A stretch of 6,072 nt of DNA from Gemmatimonadales bacterium UBA4718 (lineage in GTDB: Bacteria; Gemmatimonadota; Gemmatimonadetes; Gemmatimonadales; Gemmatimonadaceae): NCBI GenBank assembly GCA_002404375.1, contig DHJO01000008.1, forward strand, positions 1 through 6,072, read 5' to 3'. Shown piece by piece: positions 1 through 5,765 of this stretch. The notes under the pieces were generated by a model. It searched no databases. It worked only from the letters and a program-made list of their open reading frames with translations, and was not told where the DNA came from. The position numbers and the translations under genes were made by a program. Position 1 is the first letter of the stretch. Every line of letters starts with the position of its first letter.

Positions 1-339
1 CTCCGAACCATCAGGCTGCTTCACGGTCGTGACGCCAACGAAGGAGCTTTCCTTGACATGAGAAAGATCACTCGGAGCCCGAGTAAAGAGGTGAAAAGGC
101 TGCGTAACCTTCACCGTAACAGTGGCGGTGTCTGACTTCAGGACGAGTTGATTCGCCGAGACGCTCACGACTGTGCCTCTGAGCATGATTGGCGCGTCGG
201 GGTTGGGCGTCGGTGCGCTCTGTGCTGTCTGGGTGGTGTCCTGATTTGAATCCGCGCTGCGGCTGCACGCGAATGCAGCGAGCGTCAGGGAGAAGCATAG
301 CACCAACGGTCTTGCGGACCCGATCATGAGCATTTTCAT
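1..339 (-). CDS. Secreted lipoprotein with DUF5666-like domain (partial, C-terminus off window)
   Basis: The minus-strand frame is open from ATG at 339 to the window edge, giving 113 residues and no stop. Residues 12-25 are hydrophobic and lead to Cys25 (LAAFAC), a slightly imperfect lipobox. A low-complexity Gln/Thr/Pro linker follows at about 33-50. From about residue 51 the pattern is a small beta-rich domain: 'LRGTVVSVSANQLVLKS', alternating Thr/Val strands, then 'DLSHVKESSFVGVTTV' and 'PDGSE'. From memory this resembles DUF5666-type OB-fold proteins, where the last strands are followed by an Ala-Leu-Glu-Val segment that would lie off the window. A GAGGG stretch at 350-354 precedes the ATG by about 10 bases; an in-frame GTG at 345 is an alternative start. 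The function is unknown, and an envelope location is inferred. A shorter frame at 68-298 is a shadow of this gene. Confidence 0.8.
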   Translation of the reverse strand, partial: MKMLMIGSARPLVLCFSLTLAAFACSRSADSNQDTTQTAQSAPTPNPDAPIMLRGTVVSVSANQLVLKSDTATVTVKVTQPFHLFTRAPSDLSHVKESSFVGVTTVKQPDGSE

Positions 340-443
340 AAGCACATCACCCTCTGGATGGACACGGGAGGCTCGAGCGTTCCGAACCTGGTCAGCCCCG
401 CACATCGCGTGCTCGGGCGTACATCCGTAAGCGAGGGTGGGAA

Positions 444-474
444 GGGGGCGAGGCTCCTACGAGTCCCGTCCCCC
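444..474 (-). terminator. GC-rich hairpin downstream of the Tat-exported protein gene
   Basis: The arms GGGGGCGAGGCTC (444-456) and GAGTCCCGTCCCCC (461-474) pair around a 4-base loop, with one bulge, one mismatch and one G-U pair. The hairpin begins 8 bases past the stop codon at 483-485 on the minus strand. It lies between that gene and the start of the next minus-strand gene at 339. There is no clear T-run after the stem (CTTCCC follows), so it is not a textbook intrinsic terminator. It could instead be a transcript-end stabilising hairpin or a Rho-assisted stop. Confidence 0.45.
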
Positions 475-482
475 GTTTGCCT

Positions 483-1148
483 TCACCCAGCGAAGCAGTA
501 CGCGCAGCCCAGCTCCTGCGATCGAGCCACGCCCAGCACACCTGATGGTACCACTTGGACGCCCGGCAACAGGCCGGCGATCCATTCCTTCTTCACCGCC
601 TCAGGCGCGAGGCCCATCTTCTTGGCCGCGCCGCCGCTATAAACGGTAAGCGCGACGTCGCATGCGCCCACGAGCACGCCTGACTTGATCAGTTCCGCGA
701 TGCCAAGGCCCGGAATCGGGAGTCCCGTAATAGTGGCGTACGGGTTGCGCGTGGCGGGTACCGCGCCGTCCTTGATGCTGAACATCTCACCAAGACTGTA
801 CTTGGCCCAGAGTGCGTCACCCATTGCGAGCGGAAGCGCCTCGTGCCGCAAGATGACGACGGCGGTGGCCGGCCCGGGATAGGTAGCCTCCATGCTGTTG
901 AGGTAGACCCGGGGCCAGATGCCTACGAAGCCGCTATTCGGCTGCGGCGCGTCGAAGACAATCCGGTGCTTTCCCTTGATCTTCCCGAACCAGGCGTCGA
1001 GAGCGGCGTCGAGCGAGGCCCCGCCCGGCGTATTTTCGGCAGCAAGTCGCGACGGCAGGACGCCGCTCAGGCCCGCGACTGCCGCAACCGCTGCGATTCC
1101 GCCGAGGAAACCCCGGCGCCCCGTTGTAGAGGCGGTGAGATCAGACAT
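483..1148 (-). CDS. Tat-exported DsrE/DsrF-like protein with C-terminal CxxC
   Basis: This is a 221-residue protein. The start at 1148 is set by AGGAGG at 1155-1160, six bases upstream. The frame stays open to 1316, but that extension has no ribosome site and reads as non-coding. Residues 9-38 form a twin-arginine signal (TGRRGFLGG, then an Ala/Val-rich core), with cleavage likely after about residue 37. The mature part begins with an amphipathic segment ('LDAALDAWFGKI'), then 'KHRIVFDAP', an Ala-Val-Val-Ile-Leu-Arg-His strand at about 96-102 and 'LIKSGVLVGACDVAL' with Cys163. This layout fits the DsrE/F-like sulfur-relay fold, where a Cys in this region is often present. It ends 'GCAYCFAG', placing a Cys215-x-x-Cys218 pair at the extreme C-terminus. 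Folded export by Tat suggests a cofactor or a preformed disulfide (inference). The substrate is unknown. Hairpins flank the gene on both sides, so it is probably transcribed alone. Confidence 0.85.
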   Translation of the reverse strand: MSDLTASTTGRRGFLGGIAAVAAVAGLSGVLPSRLAAENTPGGASLDAALDAWFGKIKGKHRIVFDAPQPNSGFVGIWPRVYLNSMEATYPGPATAVVILRHEALPLAMGDALWAKYSLGEMFSIKDGAVPATRNPYATITGLPIPGLGIAELIKSGVLVGACDVALTVYSGGAAKKMGLAPEAVKKEWIAGLLPGVQVVPSGVLGVARSQELGCAYCFAG

Positions 1149-1154
1149 GAGCTG

Positions 1155-1160
1155 CCTCCT
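1155..1160 (-). promoter_or_regulatory. Shine-Dalgarno AGGAGG deciding the start at 1148
   Basis: AGGAGG on the minus strand lies six bases before ATG 1148. It fixes the start of the Tat-signal protein and rejects the 56-codon upstream extension. Immediately upstream is TGGCCAATGGCCA (1160-1172), two copies of the self-complementary TGGCCA. It could fold and partly hide this site, but no regulatory role is shown. Confidence 0.8.
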
Positions 1161-1221
1161 GGCCAATGGCCATGAATTGTTGACGAGGCCAAAGTAGCAC
1201 TCTTCTGGGAGAGCGAAAGGG

Positions 1222-1240
1222 GCGCTGAGACGGTCAGCGC
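1222..1240 (-). terminator. Perfect 7-bp stem-loop after the SDR gene
   Basis: GCGCTGA (1222-1228) and TCAGCGC (1234-1240) form a perfect inverted repeat around a 5-base loop. Read on the minus strand it lies 70 bases past the SDR stop at 1310 and is followed by CCCCTTTC, so the T-run is short. It is most likely a weak intrinsic terminator closing the leftward gene cluster before the Tat-protein gene. The rest of the 1149-1309 gap contains the palindrome ATCGGCCGAT at 1252-1261 and no convincing gene. Confidence 0.45.
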
Positions 1241-1309
1241 GCATGGCCGCAATCGGCCGATCTAACCCCGCGAAATCATCCCATCCGAATGGACAACGGC
1301 AACGCGATT

Positions 1310-2815
1310 CTACCAATCAGTCGGGCGATAGTCCTTGAGGAATTTGCCCCACACGTGAACGCCGGTGTTGAACCCGGAAATAATCGGGTCAACGATTCTT
1401 GCCGCGCCATCCACGATGTCCAACGGAGGATGGAAGCGATGCTCGGCGGTTTTCCGCGCGGCGATCTCCTCCGGATCCTCGTCCGTGACCCATCCCGTAT
1501 CGACGCTATTCATGTGAATCCCGTCAGCCACATAATCTGCAGCGGAGGTCCTGGTCATCATGTTGAGCGCCGCCTTCGCCATGTTCGTGTGCGGATGGCG
1601 AACAGTCTTGTGCGAGCGATAGAATTGTCCCTCGACGGCGGAGACGTTGACGATATGTTTGTCGCGCTCAGGGGTTCGCGTCATCAATGGCTTGAGCCGC
1701 GCATTGATGATGAACGGCGCGATCGCATTGACGAGGTGAACCTCGAGCAGCTCCACGGACTGAACTTCGGCCAACAGCAACCGCCATGAGTTGCGTCCCC
1801 GAAGATCCAGCTGCTGGAGATCCTGGTCGAGCAGGCCACGCGGAAAGAGACTGCTCTCCTCCTGGAGGCCGCTCGCAAGGAGCGAGACTTCCGACTTCCT
1901 GTGGTGCGTATGGCTCACGTGAGGATCTTCGTACGTGCCGAGCAGGCGTCGAACGTGTGCGGGCATTGAGCTGAGCGCCGCTGTTTCAGTTTCCCTCATG
2001 TGCTCGTAGAAGTCGGCCGGCCGGCGGACAGTCTGACACGCGTTGTTGATGATGAAGTCCAGTCTCTGCTCCGTCGCCAGCAACTCCTTGCAGAATGCTT
2101 CGACGCTCGGCGTATGTCGGAGATCGAGGCCATAGATCTCCAGCCGGCCAGACCACTCTCCGAAATCCGGCTCGCGCGCGTAGCGGGCCGCCGAGTCGCG
2201 CGGAAACCGCGTAGTGACGATGAGACGCGCGCCCGAGCGAAGGAGCTTGATTCCGGTCTGGTAGCCGATCTTCACGCGGCCACCGGTGAGCAGGGCGACG
2301 CGGCCACTCAGGTCCGCGAGCTCCGTCCGCTTCGCGAAATTCTCTTCGGCGCAGGTCAGACACAGGCGGTCGTAGAAATGGTGGACCGTCGAGAATTCTT
2401 TCTTGCAGACGTAGCACTTCCGGGGCTCTTCGGTCTCAGGAACTGGCTCGCCGCTGGTGAGAAGCTCCGTCGATTTTGGCGGGTAGATGTTCGGCGACGT
2501 GATGAAGACCGGCTGGCGGCGCAACGCGCGAATGCCGGTTGCCGCGAGGACGTTCTCTTCGCGTTGCACTTTCTCGGCTCTTTTTTTCCGTTTGACGACT
2601 TTCAGGAGCTGGCGGCGGCCGAGCGCGTCGGGGCGTGAGACGCGACCAGCGGCATTCAGGAGACGGTTGCGATCAGCCTCCGGGATGTCGGCGAGCAGGG
2701 AACGATCGGCGACGATCTTCTCGAGCAGTTCCGCGGCGGCGCGGAAGCGCTCGGGGAGGGAATTGCTCTCCGTTTCCGGCAAAAGAGAACGATTGAGTGC
2801 GGTATTGGTTTGCAT
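1310..2815 (-). CDS. SDR-family oxidoreductase with N-terminal four-cysteine module
   Basis: This is a 501-residue protein, about twice the size of a classical SDR. The start at 2815 is forced because an in-frame TAA lies at 2825-2827; its ribosome site is weak. Residues 1-130 are an extension with a very basic stretch at about 67-86. Residues 134-155 carry C134-x2-C137 and C152-x2-C155, a likely zinc-binding module. The Rossmann part starts at about 170 with the dinucleotide loop TGGRVKIG (177-184), in place of the usual TGxxxGxG. Next come 'IINNAC' (NNAG equivalent, 255-260), an inserted segment at about 265-345, then 'NSWRLLL' and '[10 protein letters not shown]'. Ser392 matches the catalytic Ser and Lys414 ([13 protein letters not shown]) the catalytic Lys. 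The expected Tyr is Thr410; Tyr399-x3-Lys403 lies 11 residues earlier. A similar arrangement exists, as I recall, in uncharacterised fungal and plant homologues. The substrate is unknown. The gene is 53 bp downstream of an alcohol dehydrogenase gene, suggesting co-transcription. Confidence 0.9.
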   Translation of the reverse strand: MQTNTALNRSLLPETESNSLPERFRAAAELLEKIVADRSLLADIPEADRNRLLNAAGRVSRPDALGRRQLLKVVKRKKRAEKVQREENVLAATGIRALRRQPVFITSPNIYPPKSTELLTSGEPVPETEEPRKCYVCKKEFSTVHHFYDRLCLTCAEENFAKRTELADLSGRVALLTGGRVKIGYQTGIKLLRSGARLIVTTRFPRDSAARYAREPDFGEWSGRLEIYGLDLRHTPSVEAFCKELLATEQRLDFIINNACQTVRRPADFYEHMRETETAALSSMPAHVRRLLGTYEDPHVSHTHHRKSEVSLLASGLQEESSLFPRGLLDQDLQQLDLRGRNSWRLLLAEVQSVELLEVHLVNAIAPFIINARLKPLMTRTPERDKHIVNVSAVEGQFYRSHKTVRHPHTNMAKAALNMMTRTSAADYVADGIHMNSVDTGWVTDEDPEEIAARKTAEHRFHPPLDIVDGAARIVDPIISGFNTGVHVWGKFLKDYRPTDW

Positions 2816-2868
2816 GCATTCAATTTATCCACTAAAGCCGCCACAGAGGACAACTGTGCCTGGAACCG

Positions 2869-3915
2869 TCAGGTCAACGACGCCATGTCGATTACAAACC
2901 GGTAGCGCACGTCGCTCTTCAGGACGCGCTCGAAGGCTTTGTTGACGGACCCGATGTCGATCAACTCGATGTCGGAGGTGATGCCGTGCTTCGCGCAGTA
3001 GTCCAACATCTCTTGCGTTTCGGGGATGCCGCCGATCCCTGAACCCGTCAGGCTCCGTCGACCGCCTATAAGGGTGAACAAGGCCACCTCAGCGGGTGTG
3101 GGCGGTGCCCCGACGCACATCATTACGCCATCGGTGTCCAGCAAGCCCAGATACAGGTTGTAATCGTGCTTCGCCGAAACGGTATCGATGATGAAGTCGA
3201 AGTATCCACCCAGCTGCTTGAGCTGCGCGGGATCACTCGTGAGCGCGAACTTGTGCGCACCAAGACGTCGCGCATCCTTTTCCTTTCCGGGCGATGTGCT
3301 GAGCATCGTTACCTCGGCACCGAACGAAGCACCGAACTTGACTGCCATGTGGCCGAGGCCACCGAGTCCCATCACGCCCAGCTTGTGGCCTTTGCCGACT
3401 TTCCAATGACGAAGCGGTGAATAAGTGGTGATGCCGGCGCAGAGAAGGGGCGCCACTTCGGCGAGCGGCAGCTTGTCCGAAACGCGGAAAACGAAATCCT
3501 CGTGCACGACGATCTGCTTTGAATATCCGCCCTGTGTTACCTCGCCGCTGATTCTGTCGCGGGCGCTGTACGTTCCTACCATTCCGCCTTTGCAGTACTG
3601 CTCGAGACCCTTCTTGCAGTTGACGCACGTCCGGTCCGAATCAACCATGACTCCGACGCCGGCGATATCACCGCGCTTGAATTTCTTCGCCTTGTCTCCG
3701 ACGGCGGTTACTCTGCCCACGATCTCGTGGCCAGGGACGATGGGATAAATCGTCTGCTTCCACTCGTTGCGCACCATGTGGATGTCGGAGTGGCACACGC
3801 CACAGTAGAGAATCTCGAGCTGCACGTCGTTCGGCCTCAACTCTCGCCGATCGATCTGGAAAGGAGCGAGAGGCGTTGTTGGGCTCTGGGCCGCGTAGGC
3901 TTTGGTGGCTGGCAT
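2869..3915 (-). CDS. Zinc-dependent alcohol dehydrogenase, CAD/YahK type (NADP(H)-linked)
   Basis: This is a full-length 348-residue medium-chain dehydrogenase that interconverts alcohols and aldehydes in the cytoplasm. Catalytic zinc ligands are visible as Cys41 (GVCHSD), His63-Glu64 (PGHEIVG) and Cys159 (PLLCAG). The cofactor domain has GLGGLG at 183-188. 'STSPGK' at 207-212, at the end of the second strand, favours NADP(H) over NAD(H) in this subfamily. Cinnamyl-alcohol-dehydrogenase and E. coli YahK/Ahr-type enzymes share this layout. The structural zinc loop reads D94-x2-C97-x2-C100-x7-C108, so the first of the usual four Cys is Asp. The true aldehyde substrate cannot be told from sequence; broad aldehyde reduction is typical. 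No Shine-Dalgarno is visible before ATG 3915, and the upstream lipoprotein gene stops only 18 bp away, so translational coupling is possible. The SDR gene follows 53 bp downstream. Confidence 0.95.
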   Translation of the reverse strand: MPATKAYAAQSPTTPLAPFQIDRRELRPNDVQLEILYCGVCHSDIHMVRNEWKQTIYPIVPGHEIVGRVTAVGDKAKKFKRGDIAGVGVMVDSDRTCVNCKKGLEQYCKGGMVGTYSARDRISGEVTQGGYSKQIVVHEDFVFRVSDKLPLAEVAPLLCAGITTYSPLRHWKVGKGHKLGVMGLGGLGHMAVKFGASFGAEVTMLSTSPGKEKDARRLGAHKFALTSDPAQLKQLGGYFDFIIDTVSAKHDYNLYLGLLDTDGVMMCVGAPPTPAEVALFTLIGGRRSLTGSGIGGIPETQEMLDYCAKHGITSDIELIDIGSVNKAFERVLKSDVRYRFVIDMASLT

Positions 3916-3933
3916 GTCGACTATTGGCGGAAG

Positions 3934-4455
3934 TTAGTGCTGATTCAGGACCATTCGAAATTCGTTGGAGGTACTTTCAACTTTTCTGGCATCCTTTGCG
4001 GACGCGTCGGTGCCTTCCACAAAGTCCCATCGAAGCCGGTAGATACCGTCGATTGAATCAATCCTCAGTTCGGGCCAACCGCTATGCCCGCGATCCGATG
4101 CCCAGAATTGGAGAACATCGCGATACGATTGACCACTCTCCAGCGTTAGGGTGGGCATAGTCCCCGACGTTAGACAGTTTTTGTAACCTGTCGCTGCGAC
4201 CCAGTGATCCTGAACTTTCTTTTCCAATGTCTGAAAGGGTGGGCACCAAATAGAGGTGGAGACCGGTTTTGCGATGGTGTTCGTGAATACAAAGCCGATA
4301 TCTGCTCTATACGTAAACCCGCCGTGCCGCACGCCGATCTGGGTGGAATCGGTTCGGAGCGAGGCCGTGAGTGGTTGCCTTAGAGGTCTCAGAATTTGGC
4401 AAGCGCCGAGGCATACCAGAACGCCAATCGCCAATGCACCTGGGTGAGCGGCCAT
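3934..4455 (-). CDS. Putative lipoprotein of unknown function
   Basis: This is a 173-residue protein. Residues 7-19 are hydrophobic and end in a good lipobox, LGAC, with Cys19 as the likely lipidated residue. There is no Lys or Arg before the core, so the signal is atypical at its N-terminus. The remainder looks beta-rich: 'FTYRADIGFVFTNT' (47-60), a Cys71-Pro-Pro-Phe turn, 'LEKKVQDHWVAATG' (77-90), Cys94, then 'LTLESGQSYRDVL' and 'GIYRLRWDFVEG', ending 'SNEFRMVL'. Cys71 and Cys94 could form a disulfide. This pattern recalls small Ig-like secreted proteins common in Gemmatimonadota genomes, but I do not recognise a named family. ATG 4455 has no clear ribosome site. The stop lies 18 bp before the alcohol dehydrogenase gene and the start 26 bp after the end of the upstream remnant, so it sits inside a tight leftward gene run. 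Confidence 0.75.
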   Translation of the reverse strand: MAAHPGALAIGVLVCLGACQILRPLRQPLTASLRTDSTQIGVRHGGFTYRADIGFVFTNTIAKPVSTSIWCPPFQTLEKKVQDHWVAATGYKNCLTSGTMPTLTLESGQSYRDVLQFWASDRGHSGWPELRIDSIDGIYRLRWDFVEGTDASAKDARKVESTSNEFRMVLNQH

Positions 4456-4481
4456 GCATGATAATCGGTGCGGTGCGCAGG

Positions 4482-4688
4482 TCAGGCAACTCCCAAGATC
4501 ATGGCGACAGCTATGCGGAGCGACGAATCAGCGCCGGCCTGAATGAATCGGCGCGACGGCGATACCATTTCGTGAACAACACGCGTGCGAGCCAATAGAA
4601 CATCAGCACCAACGGCAATGATTGCAATCGATCCAGCGATGATGTGAATGGGCAGCAACGTCATGTCGGTTGCCTCCGCGTGCGCCAT
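4482..4688 (-). pseudogene. Internally deleted membrane-protein gene (DUF2306-like ends)
   Basis: The frame from ATG 4688 (68 codons) has AGGAGGG at 4696-4702, seven bases upstream. A second ATG at 4664 has GGAGG at 4673-4677, eight bases upstream. The second start gives 'MTLLPIHIIAGSIAII', which strongly resembles the beginning of DUF2306-type multi-pass membrane proteins. After about codon 17 the frame loses that character. In the +1 frame, 4618-4511 reads 'LPLVLMFYWLARV', 'LFTKWYRRR', 'ADSFRPALIRRSA' and a stop. This resembles the last transmembrane helix and basic tail of the same family. The simplest reading is a deletion of the central part of the gene, out of frame, with a junction near 4612-4620. 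The family's usual length is roughly 200 residues or more, from memory. Alternatively it is an intact small one-helix protein of 60-68 residues ending at 4482. Confidence 0.5.
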
Positions 4689-4717
4689 CCAGATACCCTC
4701 CTAGCCGGCATTACTGA

Positions 4718-4737
4718 ATTACTTAGTTTTTAGTTTC
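4718..4737. promoter_or_regulatory. Operator-like element, copy 1 (leftward side)
   Basis: A 20-bp AT-rich element contains TTACTTAGTT followed by TTTAGTTT. Its core, ACTTAGT (4721-4727), is an ACT/AGT inverted repeat around one base. A second copy with only four mismatches lies 99 bp away at 4817-4836. Copy 1 lies 30 bases upstream of the leftward start at 4688, where a promoter would be expected. The adjacent TTACTGAA (4711-4718) may be a degenerate half. BlaI/MecI repressors bind short dyads in their own promoter region, so this is a candidate site for the repressor encoded at 5766. Confidence 0.45.
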
Positions 4738-4804
4738 AGGCTCGCGGGGCGTTCGATGGAGATCGGAAACCGGAAGAGACCTGCCCTCGTAGGGTGGTAG
4801 ACCC

Positions 4805-4812
4805 ACTATAGT
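4805..4812 (+). promoter_or_regulatory. Candidate -10 (TATAGT) within perfect palindrome ACTATAGT
   Basis: TATAGT at 4807-4812 differs from the -10 consensus by one base and sits inside the perfect palindrome ACTATAGT (4805-4812). No good -35 hexamer is present 16-18 bp upstream. Transcription would start near 4819, inside the second operator-like copy. That leaves a leader of only about 15-28 bases before the M56 start and no room for a standard ribosome site. Confidence 0.35.
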
Positions 4813-4816
4813 CGCC

Positions 4817-4836
4817 CTTACTTAGTTATTCGTTTT
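4817..4836. promoter_or_regulatory. Operator-like element, copy 2 (at the M56 start)
   Basis: TTACTTAGTTATTCGTTTT matches the element at 4718-4737 at all but four positions and carries the same ACTTAGT core (4820-4826). It lies between the candidate -10 and the M56 start codon, even touching the TTG at 4835. Repressor bound here would block transcription of the M56-BlaI pair, the usual autoregulation of such pairs. Confidence 0.45.
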
Positions 4837-5752
4837 GCCCATCCTCATGCTCTGCATTCTCTACGTAAACCTCGCTGGCTTCTGTCTCGGCCTTGCTGCG
4901 CTATCCTTCGAGCGCGCGTTGCCGACGACTTCGTCGCGTCGGTGGCTGTGGTGCCTGGTCATCCCAACTTCCGTCGTCCTTCCCGGCCTTTACCGGTTTC
5001 ACCACTCCTGGTCCGTCGCCGACGTATTCGTGCAGCCGGCCACGGTCGCCCAGGCGTATGACACGAGCATCAATCGGGTGTGGCTCACCATATCCGGGCT
5101 CCTGCTCCTGTGGGGCCTGGTCAGCGCGTGGCAGGTATCTCGCGTGGTAAGGCTGTCGCGCGAGCAGCGAAATGCAGATGGGATGGCAATGATCGACGGT
5201 GTCCCTGTGGTCGTCACCGACGTGATGGGGCCCGCTACCGTTGGATTCTGGCATTCGCGCGTACTGCTCCCGCGATGGGTGCTCGCCTTGCCCGGCGAAG
5301 AACGGCAGTACGTTGTGCGTCACGAGGAGGAGCATCGAAGGGCACACGACGGACGGCTTCTATTCGTGATGTCGCTCCCGCTGCTCCTGATGCCGTGGAA
5401 TCTCGCCATGTGGTGGCAGATCCGGCGGCTGTGCCTGGCGGTCGAGATGGACTGCGACAATCGCGTCGTCAACCGACTCGGCAACGCGACGGCATATGGC
5501 GAGCTTCTGCTCAAGGTCGCGCAGGCCACGATCGGAGGACCGCGCCTCCAGCCAGCGTTCCTCGGAGGAGTGGGAACGCTCGAGCGCCGCCTCACCGCTC
5601 TCCTGGCGCCAACGCCGCTCCGGCATGTTCAGCGATTCCTCTTGCCCGCGGCGGCGCTTGGCCTCCTGTTCGTCGTGGTGCTGATGCCGCACCCGATGCT
5701 CGAAAAGGGATCACACGTGCACGCAACCCACGCCGTGCGGGCTGCGAAGTAA
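4835..5752 (+). CDS. M56 family (BlaR1/MecR1-type) membrane metallopeptidase
   Basis: The protein has 305 residues from TTG 4835, or 301 from in-frame ATG 4847. Neither start has a Shine-Dalgarno, and a stop at 4823-4825 rules out a longer form. Membrane segments are seen at about 5-24, 38-52, 82-99, 176-193 and 267-285. The large cytosolic loop holds the family signature 'GPATVGFWHSRVLLP' (132-146) and the zinc motif H163-E164-E-E-H167, with E164 as the catalytic base. Glu204 in 'EMDCD' is the likely third zinc ligand. BlaR1 is about 600 residues with a penicillin-binding sensor; here only some 20 residues follow the last helix, so that sensor is absent and the signal is unknown. Role by family: site-specific membrane protease that leads to inactivation of its partner repressor. 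The BlaI gene starts 13 bp downstream, so the two are surely co-transcribed. Confidence 0.95.
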   Translation: MPILMLCILYVNLAGFCLGLAALSFERALPTTSSRRWLWCLVIPTSVVLPGLYRFHHSWSVADVFVQPATVAQAYDTSINRVWLTISGLLLLWGLVSAWQVSRVVRLSREQRNADGMAMIDGVPVVVTDVMGPATVGFWHSRVLLPRWVLALPGEERQYVVRHEEEHRRAHDGRLLFVMSLPLLLMPWNLAMWWQIRRLCLAVEMDCDNRVVNRLGNATAYGELLLKVAQATIGGPRLQPAFLGGVGTLERRLTALLAPTPLRHVQRFLLPAAALGLLFVVVLMPHPMLEKGSHVHATHAVRAAK

Positions 5753-5765
5753 TAGTTTCCCAACG

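Noticed and set aside
1160..1172. TGGCCAATGGCCA as an operator
   Set aside because: It is a short self-complementary word repeated once; there is no second copy elsewhere and no regulator gene next to it, so chance is likely in GC-rich DNA.
1149..1316. 56-codon N-terminal extension of the Tat-signal protein
   Set aside because: The Tat signal must be N-terminal, and AGGAGG six bases before ATG 1148 fixes the start there; the extension reads as random sequence.
1289..1789. 166-codon plus-strand frame opposite the SDR C-terminus
   Set aside because: It is antisense to a conserved catalytic region and no ribosome site or family similarity is seen.
2000..2638. 212-codon open frame on the plus strand
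   Set aside because: It is antisense to the SDR gene, whose protein carries clear family motifs over the same bases; the frame's product is Arg/Ala-rich with no domain.
4458..4463. TATCAT as a -10 for the lipoprotein gene at 4455
   Set aside because: The transcript would begin inside the coding region after the ATG, and no -35 lies at proper spacing.
4783..4795. CCCT-CGT-AGGG stem-loop in the divergent region
   Set aside because: The 4-bp stem is too short to support a terminator or riboswitch, and no conserved RNA fold is recognised.
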